From Sphingomonas sp. BK345 (GTDB lineage Bacteria; Pseudomonadota; Alphaproteobacteria; Sphingomonadales; Sphingomonadaceae): DNA of 64,000 bases. The translations under genes and the position numbers were made by a program. The notes beneath the pieces were generated by a model. It worked only from the letters and a program-made list of their open reading frames with translations. It did no database searches and was not told where the DNA came from. The stretch spans positions 124,001-188,000 of the forward strand of contig NZ_JACHZX010000003.1 of the NCBI RefSeq assembly GCF_014193845.1, given 5' to 3'. Within the stretch, counting starts at the first letter, position 1; every line of letters starts with the position of its first letter. Shown piece after piece: positions 34,093 to 41,707 of this stretch.

Positions 34093-35556
34093 ATGCGTAC
34101 ACCGCGGTGGGTGGGGGCGCTCGCGCTGGCAGGGATGCTGGCGGGGTGCGGCGGCGGCGATGATCGTGGCAGCGTTGCCGCGCCGGGCGGCGGATCGGCC
34201 GCCGTGGGCGGCGGCACCGGCAGCAGCGGGAGCAGCGGGAGCACCGGCGGCTGCACGCTGCGCGCGCGGCAGGACTGGGCGTTCTCCATCCTCAACGAAT
34301 GGTATCGGTACCCCGAGCTGCTCGCGAGCAACGTCAACCCGGGCAGCTACACCACGCTCGACGACTATGTCGACGCGCTCACCGCACCGGCGCGGGCGCA
34401 GAACCGCGATCGTTACTTCACTTATGTCACCTCGGCCTCGGCCGATGCGGCCTATTATGCCTCGGGCAGGACCGCCGGCCTCGGCGTGCGGCTCGCGCTG
34501 ACCGCGAGCAACCGGCTGTTCGTACGCGAGGCGTTCGAGGACACGCCCGCGTTCGCCGCCGGCATCGATCGCGGCACCGAGATCCTCGCGGTCGGGACTT
34601 CCACCGCCAACCTCCGCGACGTCAGCGACATCATCGCCAAGAACGATTATGACGCGCTCAACGCGCCGTTCGACGACACGACGCCGGGCAGCGCGCGCGT
34701 GTTGCGAGTCAGCGACGCCGCCGGAACGCGGGTGGTGACGCTAACGACCGCCAATTACTCGCTGGCACCGTTGTCATCGCGCTACGGCGCGAAGGTGCTC
34801 GACTCGGGGGGGCGCAAGGTCGGCTACATCAACCTGCGCACCTTCATCGCCAGCGCCGACGACCAGCTGCGCAGCGCCTTCGCCACCTTCCGCTCGCAGG
34901 GCGTGACCGACCTTGTGATCGACCTGCGCTACAACGGCGGCGGACTGCTCGCCACCGCCGAGACCTTCACCGACCTGCTCGGCGGAGGACGCTCGACCTC
35001 GGACGTGCAGGCCTACACCAGCTATCGTCCGTCCAAGTCGAGCCAAGACCGGATCCGCTATTTCCGCCAGGAAGCGCAGGCGATCGCGCCCACGCGCGTC
35101 GCGTTCATCGGCACTGGTTCGACCGCCTCGGCGAGCGAATATGTGATCAACGCGCTGATCCCCTACCTCCACGGCAACGTCGCGCTCATCGGCAGCAATA
35201 CCTACGGCAAGCCGGTCGGCCAGATCCCGTTCGACAATCCGTCATGCACCGACGACCGGCTGCTCGCGGTTTCGCTCGCGCTGCAGAATTCCGCGCGACA
35301 GGGCGATTACTTCAACGGCCTCGCGACCAAGGTCGAGGCGAGCTGCCAGGCGGACGACGACGTCTCCCACGCGCTCGGCGACCCCGCCGAACTCTCGCTG
35401 CGCACCGCGCTCGACTATATCGCCGGGCGAAGCTGCACCCCGATCGGCACGAGCGCGAGTGCGAGCCGCTCGACTCAGCTGTTCGCGCCGGCCAACCGGC
35501 CGTTGACCGTGGCACACCCGAACGCGGCGCAGCGCGACCAGCCCGGCCTGTTCTGA
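34093..35556 (+). CDS. S41 family (C-terminal processing) lipoprotein peptidase
   Basis: 487 residues. TAGGAG 6 bp upstream supports the ATG at 34093 over the GTG three bases earlier. The lipobox L-A-G-C (Cys17) is followed by a Gly/Ser-rich linker (about 20-50). A PDZ-like segment covers about 120-190 (AGIDRGTEILAVG). The S41 catalytic part holds DLRYNGGGLL, the serine motif TASASE (about 344-349) and the lysine in SNTYGKPVGQ (Lys373). The serine/lysine dyad is intact. It would be an outer-membrane or periplasmic tail-specific protease; the substrate is unknown. Confidence 0.88.
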   Translation: MRTPRWVGALALAGMLAGCGGGDDRGSVAAPGGGSAAVGGGTGSSGSSGSTGGCTLRARQDWAFSILNEWYRYPELLASNVNPGSYTTLDDYVDALTAPARAQNRDRYFTYVTSASADAAYYASGRTAGLGVRLALTASNRLFVREAFEDTPAFAAGIDRGTEILAVGTSTANLRDVSDIIAKNDYDALNAPFDDTTPGSARVLRVSDAAGTRVVTLTTANYSLAPLSSRYGAKVLDSGGRKVGYINLRTFIASADDQLRSAFATFRSQGVTDLVIDLRYNGGGLLATAETFTDLLGGGRSTSDVQAYTSYRPSKSSQDRIRYFRQEAQAIAPTRVAFIGTGSTASASEYVINALIPYLHGNVALIGSNTYGKPVGQIPFDNPSCTDDRLLAVSLALQNSARQGDYFNGLATKVEASCQADDDVSHALGDPAELSLRTALDYIAGRSCTPIGTSASASRSTQLFAPANRPLTVAHPNAAQRDQPGLF

Positions 35557-35570
35557 TCCTCCGGGGCGGC

Positions 35571-36098
35571 TCAGTCCTTCGGCGCGGCGAGCTTGGCCTT
35601 GAGCCCGGCGAGCGCGCCGAAGGGGCCCGCCTCTTCCTCGCTCAGCACGCCCGCCTCGCGCAGCACCAGCTCGGCGCGCGGGCTGCGCGGGAACGGATCG
35701 AGCGCCAGCGCCATCGTCTCCGCGGCGACCTCGCCGAGGTCGACCCCGCCGCCCTCGAGCTCGACCGTGTCGATCGAGTCGCTGCCGAGCTCGATCTCGT
35801 CGTCGCCGCCAGCACCCGGCGCGACGAAGCGCAGCGCGACCGGCTCGTCGATCATCGCCGGCAGCGGGTCGCCCGTGACCGAGCAGGCCTGCACCACCGC
35901 GGCGCGCACGGTGCCGCGCACCAGCACGCCCGCGGGATCGCGCCGCACCGCGAACGCACCCTCGAGCCGCTCGACCCCGACCAGGTCGAAGCGGAGCGCC
36001 AGCGCGGCGCGCTCCTCGGCGTCGGCCGTGATCGTCACGGTGCGATCCTCACCGCCGATCGTGTCGAGCCGCTCCAAGCGCGAGAATTCGGTCGTCAC
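35571..36098 (-). CDS. YceD family protein (DUF177)
   Basis: 175 residues from a GTG that overlaps the stop of the upstream chaperone gene by 4 bp (GTGA). VRAAVVQACSVTGDPLPAMI carries the conserved cysteine-containing block, and the acidic DDEIELGSDSIDTVELEG and DLGEVAAETMALALDPFPRS complete the DUF177 pattern. In many bacteria the gene precedes rpmF (L32) and supports 23S rRNA accumulation; here it is paired instead with the bc1 chaperone, a typical alphaproteobacterial arrangement. No rpmF is nearby. Confidence 0.83.
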   Translation of the reverse strand: MTTEFSRLERLDTIGGEDRTVTITADAEERAALALRFDLVGVERLEGAFAVRRDPAGVLVRGTVRAAVVQACSVTGDPLPAMIDEPVALRFVAPGAGGDDEIELGSDSIDTVELEGGGVDLGEVAAETMALALDPFPRSPRAELVLREAGVLSEEEAGPFGALAGLKAKLAAPKD

Positions 36099-36616
36099 GC
36101 CATTCGTCCTTCCATCAGTTCGGGCACGCCGAGCAGGTCGAGGTCGCGGCGCAGCGCCTTGAGCTCGCCGCGCACATGCGCCAGCGCGGCGGCGTCGGGC
36201 GCGGCGCCGCGGTAGAGGTTGCGGACCAGCGCGGCGTCCAGCGCGCCGTCCTCCGGAGCGGCCAGCCCCTCCCGGTAGACGCCGAGCCGCCCGCCCAGCA
36301 TGCCCATCATCTTGCCGACGTGCTTGCCCACGACCATGTCGCCGAAGCCGATCTGGCGCACCTGCGCGTCCATGTCGTCGACGAAGCGCTCGGTCAGCCG
36401 CACCGAGGCGTCGGTGCCGTCGGGTGCCTGTTCGAGCCGCAGCAGCACCATCGCCAGTACCGCCGCGACCATGTCGAAGCGGCCGTCGAGCGTGTCGGGC
36501 ACCGCGCCCTCCAGATACCAATGCGGCTGGCGCGCGCGCGCCACCACCGCGTCGTACAGCGGCAACGCCTCGTCCCGCGGCCCGCGCCGCCGCAGCCACC
36601 CACTCAACCAACCCAC
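36095..36616 (-). CDS. Ubiquinol-cytochrome c chaperone family protein
   Basis: 173 residues from a GTG at 36616 (VGWLSGWLRRRG); GAGGAAG just upstream is the ribosome binding site. LYDAVVARARQPHWYLEGAV, FDMVAAVLAMVLLRL and ERFVDDMDAQVRQIGFGDMVVGKHVGKMMGMLGGRL are the signature blocks of the CBP3-like family, needed to assemble the cytochrome bc1 complex. A longer in-frame start would run back into the bamE leader and was rejected. Coupled to the YceD gene. Confidence 0.87.
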   Translation of the reverse strand: MGWLSGWLRRRGPRDEALPLYDAVVARARQPHWYLEGAVPDTLDGRFDMVAAVLAMVLLRLEQAPDGTDASVRLTERFVDDMDAQVRQIGFGDMVVGKHVGKMMGMLGGRLGVYREGLAAPEDGALDAALVRNLYRGAAPDAAALAHVRGELKALRRDLDLLGVPELMEGRMA

Positions 36617-36748
36617 CTGACGCTCTTCCTCTCGACCGACCGGCGCGACGCTTGTCTCGCCCCGCGCGGCGGCATATTGAGGCGCGAGGCCGCAATGTCC
36701 ACGCGCGCGTGCCGCGCGGGCAAGCGGCTGGGTTTCCGCGGAGTATCG

Positions 36749-37222
36749 ATGCGCCCCCTTCTTTCTCTCGCTTTGGCTGCCGGCGTGCTCGCCGCCGGGT
36801 GCACGCCGCTGCGCTCGCACCAGGGCTATATCGTCGACGCCGACCTGGTGAACTCGATACAGCCCGGAGTCGACAACCGCCAGTCGGTGCTCGCCACGCT
36901 CGGTACGCCCAGCTTCGCGAGTCAGTTCAACCAGGGCGACTGGTATTACGTCTCGCGCGACAGCCGCAATCTCGCCTTCACCCCGCCCAAGCCGCGCGAC
37001 CAGCTGACGATGCAGATCAGCTTCGATCAGGCCGGCAACGTCACCACGGTGCGCAAGTCGGGGATCGACCAGGTCGTCTCACTCAAGCCCGACGGCAAGA
37101 CGACCCCGACCCTGGGTCGCAAGCGCGGGTTCTTCCAGGACCTGTTCGGCAATATCGGAACGGTCGGCGCGGCGGGTGCGGGCGGCGGCGGCGGCCCGGG
37201 CGGCGGCAGCACCGGTCCCTGA
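36749..37222 (+). CDS. bamE: Outer membrane protein assembly factor BamE (SmpA)
   Basis: 157 residues. The lipobox L-A-A-G-C gives lipidation at Cys18. IQPGVDNRQSVLATLGTPSFASQFNQGDWYYVSRDSRN is the SmpA/BamE core (about 36-74), with the usual G-T-P-S turn. BamE is a lipoprotein subunit of the BAM complex. The last 30 or so residues are an unusual glycine-rich tail (GAAGAGGGGGPGGGSTGP). It diverges from the chaperone/YceD pair, and GGAG 5 bp upstream supports the start. Confidence 0.9.
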   Translation: MRPLLSLALAAGVLAAGCTPLRSHQGYIVDADLVNSIQPGVDNRQSVLATLGTPSFASQFNQGDWYYVSRDSRNLAFTPPKPRDQLTMQISFDQAGNVTTVRKSGIDQVVSLKPDGKTTPTLGRKRGFFQDLFGNIGTVGAAGAGGGGGPGGGSTGP

Positions 37223-37544
37223 TCTCGCCGTCGCGGGCTGCGCTCATGTGATCCCGCGCCGCCATGGTCGAGCGAGGCACCTACAAGACTCGGGTGTCTA
37301 GCGAGTCTACGAGCCCGACATCCCTCACCCGCGGTTCGGCCGCGTCGCCACGAACGCCGCGACGCGGCCAGTACCGGCTTGGGGTCGGCACCGGTCCCGA
37401 AAGGGGGAAAGGGACCGCGGCGGCTAACGCGCGCCCGGTCGCTTTGTTCGCCACGGTTAACGCTTTCTCGCGAGCGTTGCCGATCGGCCACAGGCCCGAG
37501 AGAAAATTTGCCGCAGATCAAGGATGCGCTGTCGGGGGACAGCG
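37223..37544. other. Intergenic leader, bamE to NfrB-like gene
   Basis: A 322-bp gap without a credible gene. Two small inverted repeats are visible: GACTCG (37287-37292) with CGAGTC (37301-37306), and CGGTCCC (37392-37398) with GGGACCG (37411-37417). The region near 37450-37510 is less GC-rich (CACGGTTAACGCTT and GAGAAAATTTGCC) and is the likely promoter of the next operon. Confidence 0.4.
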
Positions 37545-38870
37545 ATGACGGCGCTCGGCCTGATCGATCGTGGCGCGGTCGAGACGACGATCTTCGCCGC
37601 GGCCGTGCTCTTCGTGCTGGGCTTGGACGATGTGCTGCTCGACCTGATCGCGGCGTCGGTACGACGCGCCGATGCGCCCGTCCTCACTTTGGCGGGCGTG
37701 CGGCACCTCCGCTTCGCGGTGCTCATTCCCGCGTGGCAGGAGGAACAGGTGATCGGGGCGATGCTGCGAGCGACGCTCGCGCGCTACGATCATCCTTGTT
37801 ACCGCCTTTATGTCGGCTGTTACCCGAACGATCCCGCCACCGCCGACGCGGTGCGAACGGTCGATGACCCGCGTGTCCGTCTGGTGGTGGGAGACCAGGA
37901 CGGCCCGACCACGAAGGCCGACTGTCTCAATCAGCTGTGGCAGGCGCTCACCGCCGAGGCGGCGTGGCGCCCCGACGCGGTGGTGCTTCATGACGCCGAG
38001 GACATGGTCCACCCGCTCGAGCTGCGCGTGGCCGAGCAGGCGTTGCGCAGCGCGGTGCTGGTCCAGCTGCCGGTGCTGCCGCTGATCGATCCGGCGCGAC
38101 ATTGGGTGACCGGCCACTACGCCGACGAGTTCGCCGAGACGCACGCGCGCGACCTCGTGGCGCGCGCCGCGCTCGGCGCCGCGCTGCCGCTCGCCGGGGT
38201 GGGCTGCGCGATCCGTCACGACGCGCTGGAGCGGCTCGCCGGCGTCACCGGTCTGCCGTTCGCGGCGGACAGCCTCACCGAGGACTATGAGCTGGGGCTT
38301 CGCGCCGCCTCGCTCGGAATGGCGGTGCGGTTCGTGCGCCAACGCGACCCCGGCGGCGGACTGATCGCGACCCGCGCCTACTTCCCCGATACGCTGACGC
38401 ACGCGGTGCGGCAGAAAGCGCGCTGGATCGGCGGCATCGCGCTCGCCGGCTGGGACCGGACCGGGTGGGGTGCACCGCGCGCGGCCGAACGCTGGATGCG
38501 CTGGCGCGACCGCAGGGCGCCGCTCGCCGCCACCGCGGTGGCGACGGCCTATCTCGCGGCGACGCTCGCCGCGGTGGGCCTGCTAGGTCACCATTGGCGC
38601 GGTGACTCACCGCCGGCGGCGGGCCATGGCCTCCGTGCGCTTCTCGCGGTCAACGCGGTCCTGCTCGGCTGGCGGCTGATCGCACGCGCTCGGCTCACCG
38701 CAGCGGCCTATGGCTGGCGCGAAGGGTTGCGCGCGCTGCCGCGGATCGCGGTCGCCAATGCGGTGCTGATCCTGTCCGCGGGACGCGCGCTGCGGCTCCA
38801 CGTCGCGGCCCTGCGCGGCGCGCCGCCGCGATGGGACAAGACCGCGCATCGGTTCCCGGACCTGCCATGA
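37545..38870 (+). CDS. NfrB-like membrane glycosyltransferase (GT2)
   Basis: 441 residues; GGGGGAC 4-10 bp before the ATG at 37545 supports this start. An N-terminal helix (about 14-35) precedes a GT2 catalytic domain: VLIPAWQEEQVIGAML, HDAEDMVHPLEL (acidic metal-binding site), LTEDYELGLRA and QKARWIGG (the Q-x-x-R-W of processive transferases). Two or three helices follow (about 330-410). The best family match is NfrB, the inner-membrane protein required with NfrA for phage N4 adsorption and, more recently, linked to an N4-receptor exopolysaccharide. Coupled to the next gene by ATGA. Confidence 0.8.
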   Translation: MTALGLIDRGAVETTIFAAAVLFVLGLDDVLLDLIAASVRRADAPVLTLAGVRHLRFAVLIPAWQEEQVIGAMLRATLARYDHPCYRLYVGCYPNDPATADAVRTVDDPRVRLVVGDQDGPTTKADCLNQLWQALTAEAAWRPDAVVLHDAEDMVHPLELRVAEQALRSAVLVQLPVLPLIDPARHWVTGHYADEFAETHARDLVARAALGAALPLAGVGCAIRHDALERLAGVTGLPFAADSLTEDYELGLRAASLGMAVRFVRQRDPGGGLIATRAYFPDTLTHAVRQKARWIGGIALAGWDRTGWGAPRAAERWMRWRDRRAPLAATAVATAYLAATLAAVGLLGHHWRGDSPPAAGHGLRALLAVNAVLLGWRLIARARLTAAAYGWREGLRALPRIAVANAVLILSAGRALRLHVAALRGAPPRWDKTAHRFPDLP

Positions 38871-39898
38871 GTAAGGGCCGCGCGCTGCGCTGCTGGGGTC
38901 TGCTGCTCGCGCTCTGGGTGAGCGCGCGCGCGGCGTGGCTGTGGCGCGACGGTGTGGTGCCGCGGCGATCGGCGGCGATGGTGGCGTCGACGGGCAATCG
39001 CCCGCCCGGCGCATTGTCCCTCGCCTACCGACGAGCAGCCGCGACCGCGCGCGTAGCGACCCACCCGCCGATACCCGCGTCCGACGTTCGCCCCGGCCAC
39101 GCCTCTGCGGCACGGCCGCTGACGTCACCTCGGCCACCACGTCCATCGAGGCTGATCGCCGCCGCGGAGCGTGCGACACCAGAAGGGCCGATGCCGCTCA
39201 CCGGATCCACCATGGCGATCGGCCCGTCGTCCGAGCGACGGAGAGCGCCGATCACCGTTGGCAGCGCCGTCCCTGAGGACGCCGCGCTGACGCCTCGCTG
39301 GTCGCAGACCGGCTGGCTGCTGCTTCGCGGTGGTGCGACGACGAGCACTGCCGCGCCCCAACTGGGCGGGGCACAGCTGGGCGTTCGGCTCGCCCGGGGG
39401 ATCGACGACGAGGGACGACTCGCGGCCTCGCTGCGGCTGGTGTCGGCGCTTCAGGCGCACGAGCGCGAGGCGATCGCGGCGATCGAGTGGCATCCGCGTG
39501 CGCTGCCGCTCCGGGTGCTGGCCGAGCGCCGCGTCGGTGTCGCCGGGCTGCGCGGCGGCTGGGGTCTCGGCGTTGCCGGCGGCGTCAGCGACAGGACGCT
39601 GAGTCACGGCGCCCTGCTCGACGGCTATGTCCAGGCCGGCGTGATCGAGCGGCGCGGCGGCTACGCCGACGGTGCGGTGAGCCTCGAGCAGCCCGTGACG
39701 CGGCGCGGCGAGGCGACATTGCGGCTCGGTCTGGGAGCCTGGGGCGCGGCGCAGCGCGCCGCCGAGCGGCTCGACGTCGGCCCGACCGCGACGCTGCGGC
39801 TCGGGCGCGCCCGCGCGACGCTGGCGTGGCGCGCGCGGGTCGCCGGCGACGCGCGGCCGGGCTCGGGCGCGGCGCTCACGATCGGGATCGATCATTAG
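38867..39898 (+). CDS. Putative outer-membrane barrel, NfrA C-terminal-like
   Basis: 343 residues, overlapping the NfrB-like stop by 4 bp. An N-terminal hydrophobic segment (about 5-22) is followed by a proline/arginine-rich low-complexity linker (about 50-130). Residues about 145-343 alternate polar and non-polar in the manner of a beta barrel: WSQTGWLLLRGG, RVGVAGLRGGWGLGVAGGVSD, LRLGLGAWGAAQR and a final ALTIGIDH. This layout recalls the C-terminal domain of the N4 adsorption protein NfrA, but the large TPR part of NfrA is missing. Family assignment is from memory of the pattern and not verified. Confidence 0.6.
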   Translation: MSKGRALRCWGLLLALWVSARAAWLWRDGVVPRRSAAMVASTGNRPPGALSLAYRRAAATARVATHPPIPASDVRPGHASAARPLTSPRPPRPSRLIAAAERATPEGPMPLTGSTMAIGPSSERRRAPITVGSAVPEDAALTPRWSQTGWLLLRGGATTSTAAPQLGGAQLGVRLARGIDDEGRLAASLRLVSALQAHEREAIAAIEWHPRALPLRVLAERRVGVAGLRGGWGLGVAGGVSDRTLSHGALLDGYVQAGVIERRGGYADGAVSLEQPVTRRGEATLRLGLGAWGAAQRAAERLDVGPTATLRLGRARATLAWRARVAGDARPGSGAALTIGIDH

Positions 39899-39953
39899 CG
39901 CGGGAACGCGCGGTGGCGTCGGCGCGCCGAACCGGCTAGCGGCTGGGAACGCC

Positions 39954-40868
39954 ATGGACATCTACCTGCCGATCGCGAATCTGTCGGTGAACGCGCTCGT
40001 GATGATCGCGCTCGGCGCGGGCGTCGGGCTGCTCTCGGGCATGTTCGGGGTCGGCGGCGGTTTCCTCACCACCCCGCTGCTGATCGTCTACGGCATCCCG
40101 CCCACTGTCGCCGCTGCCTCGGCCGCCACGCAGGTGACGGGCGCCAGCGTCTCGGGAGTGTTCGCGCACTTCCGCCGCAACGGCGTCGACACGCGCATGG
40201 GCACGGTGCTGGTGATCGGCGGCGTGCTCGGCTCGCTGTTCGGCGCCTGGCTGTTCCGGCTGCTCCAGCGCTGGGGACAGATCGATACCACGATCGCGAT
40301 CACCTATGTGCTGCTGCTCGGGTCGATCGGGCTGCTGATGCTGCGCGAGGCGGTGAGCGCGATTTTGGTGGCGCGCGGTCGCCGCACCGCGCCGCCGCGC
40401 CGCCGCCGCCACCACCCGTTGGTCGCGTCGCTGCCGTTCCGGATGCGTTTCTACGCCTCGGGCCTCTACATCTCGCCGCTGGCGCCGCTGCTGCTCGGCT
40501 TCTTCACCGGCATCCTGACGATCCTGCTCGGGGTCGGCGGCGGCTTCGTGCTGGTCCCCGCCATGATCTACCTGCTCGGCATGGCGACCTCGGTGGTGGT
40601 CGGCACCAGCCTGTTCCAGATCCTGTTCGTCACCGCCGCCGCGACGATGGTCCACGCCACCACGACGCGCGCGGTCGACATCGTGCTCGCCGCGCTGCTG
40701 CTGGTCGGTTCGGTGGTCGGCGCGCAGGTCGGCGCCCGCTTCGCCGCACGCGCCAAGCCGGAATATCTCCGCCTCGCGCTGGCGCTCATGGTGCTGCTGG
40801 TGGCGGGGCGGATCGCGCTGGGGCTCGGCTGGCGCCCCGACGAGATCTACGCGGTGGAGCTGTCGTGA
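39954..40868 (+). CDS. Sulfite exporter TauE/SafE family permease
   Basis: 304 residues. The two repeat motifs are GLLSGMFGVGGGFLTTPLLI (about 25-44) and FFTGILTILLGVGGGFVLVP (about 183-202), each starting a helical bundle, about eight helices in total. An unusual basic cytoplasmic loop R-R-T-A-P-P-R-R-R-R-H-H separates the halves. TauE/SafE permeases move small anions such as sulfite, sulfoacetate or organic acids. The stop overlaps the TIGR02186 gene (GTGA), an association seen across alphaproteobacteria. Confidence 0.85.
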   Translation: MDIYLPIANLSVNALVMIALGAGVGLLSGMFGVGGGFLTTPLLIVYGIPPTVAAASAATQVTGASVSGVFAHFRRNGVDTRMGTVLVIGGVLGSLFGAWLFRLLQRWGQIDTTIAITYVLLLGSIGLLMLREAVSAILVARGRRTAPPRRRRHHPLVASLPFRMRFYASGLYISPLAPLLLGFFTGILTILLGVGGGFVLVPAMIYLLGMATSVVVGTSLFQILFVTAAATMVHATTTRAVDIVLAALLLVGSVVGAQVGARFAARAKPEYLRLALALMVLLVAGRIALGLGWRPDEIYAVELS

Positions 40869-41629
40869 GGCGCGCCACCTGGGCGCTGGCCCTCGCCGCG
40901 CCGCTGCTCACCGCGCAGAGCAAGCCGGTGCTGGTGCCCGACGTGTCGCAGCGCGACATCGAGATCGCGTACAGCTTCACCGGTGCCGAGCTGCTGCTGT
41001 TCGGCGCGATCCTCTATCCCGGCGGCCGCGTGCCGACCGGCGAGCGCCCCGCCGACATCGTCATCGTGGTGAAGGGGCCGACCCAGTCGATCACGATCCG
41101 CGAGAAGGAGAAGGTGGCAGGCATCTGGGTCAATGCGGGGCGGCTGCGCTATCGCTCGGCGCCGTCCTTCTACGCGCTGGCATCGTCGCGCCCGCTCGGC
41201 CAGCTGGTCGACGCGCGCACCCGCGCGATCTACGAGCTCGGGCTCGACAGCCTGCAGCTCTCGCCCGCCTCCGCCGCGCCGACCGAGGTGCAGGACCGTT
41301 TCACCCGCGGGCTGGTCGAGCAGCGCCGCCGCGCCGGGCTGTTCTACGAGGCGCCGGGCGCGGTCGAGATCACCGACGGCGTGCTGTACCGCGCGCGAGT
41401 CGCGATCCCGGCGCGTGTGCCGGTCGGGCGCTTCACCGCCGAGACCTTCCTGATCCGCGACGGCCGCGTGCTCGCCGCCGCGGTGCGCGACATCGACATC
41501 CGCAAATCGGGCTTCGAGCGCTTCGTCGCCGCCGCGGCGCAGCGCCACGAGATTCTCTACGGCTTGGCGGCGGTGGCGCTGTCGGTGCTGCTCGGATGGG
41601 CCGCGGGACGCTTCGCGCAGCGCGCCTGA
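40865..41629 (+). CDS. TIGR02186 family transmembrane protein
   Basis: 254 residues from a GTG coupled to the upstream permease. A signal peptide (about 1-18) precedes a large periplasmic domain: LVPDVSQRDIEIAYSFTGAE, LLFGAILYPGG, DIVIVVKGPTQSITIREKEKVAGIWVN. One C-terminal transmembrane helix lies at about 228-247. This is the TIGR02186 family, always predicted to be membrane bound and encoded next to TauE-type permeases. It may be an accessory subunit of the permease; the biochemical role is unknown. Confidence 0.82.
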   Translation: MRRATWALALAAPLLTAQSKPVLVPDVSQRDIEIAYSFTGAELLLFGAILYPGGRVPTGERPADIVIVVKGPTQSITIREKEKVAGIWVNAGRLRYRSAPSFYALASSRPLGQLVDARTRAIYELGLDSLQLSPASAAPTEVQDRFTRGLVEQRRRAGLFYEAPGAVEITDGVLYRARVAIPARVPVGRFTAETFLIRDGRVLAAAVRDIDIRKSGFERFVAAAAQRHEILYGLAAVALSVLLGWAAGRFAQRA

Positions 41630-41707
41630 GACGCCCGCCTCCATCCTATCTTTACGAAGCTGCCGTACCGCTGGCCTCCGCGGAATCGCAGGGAAAAGCA
41701 GCTTCAT

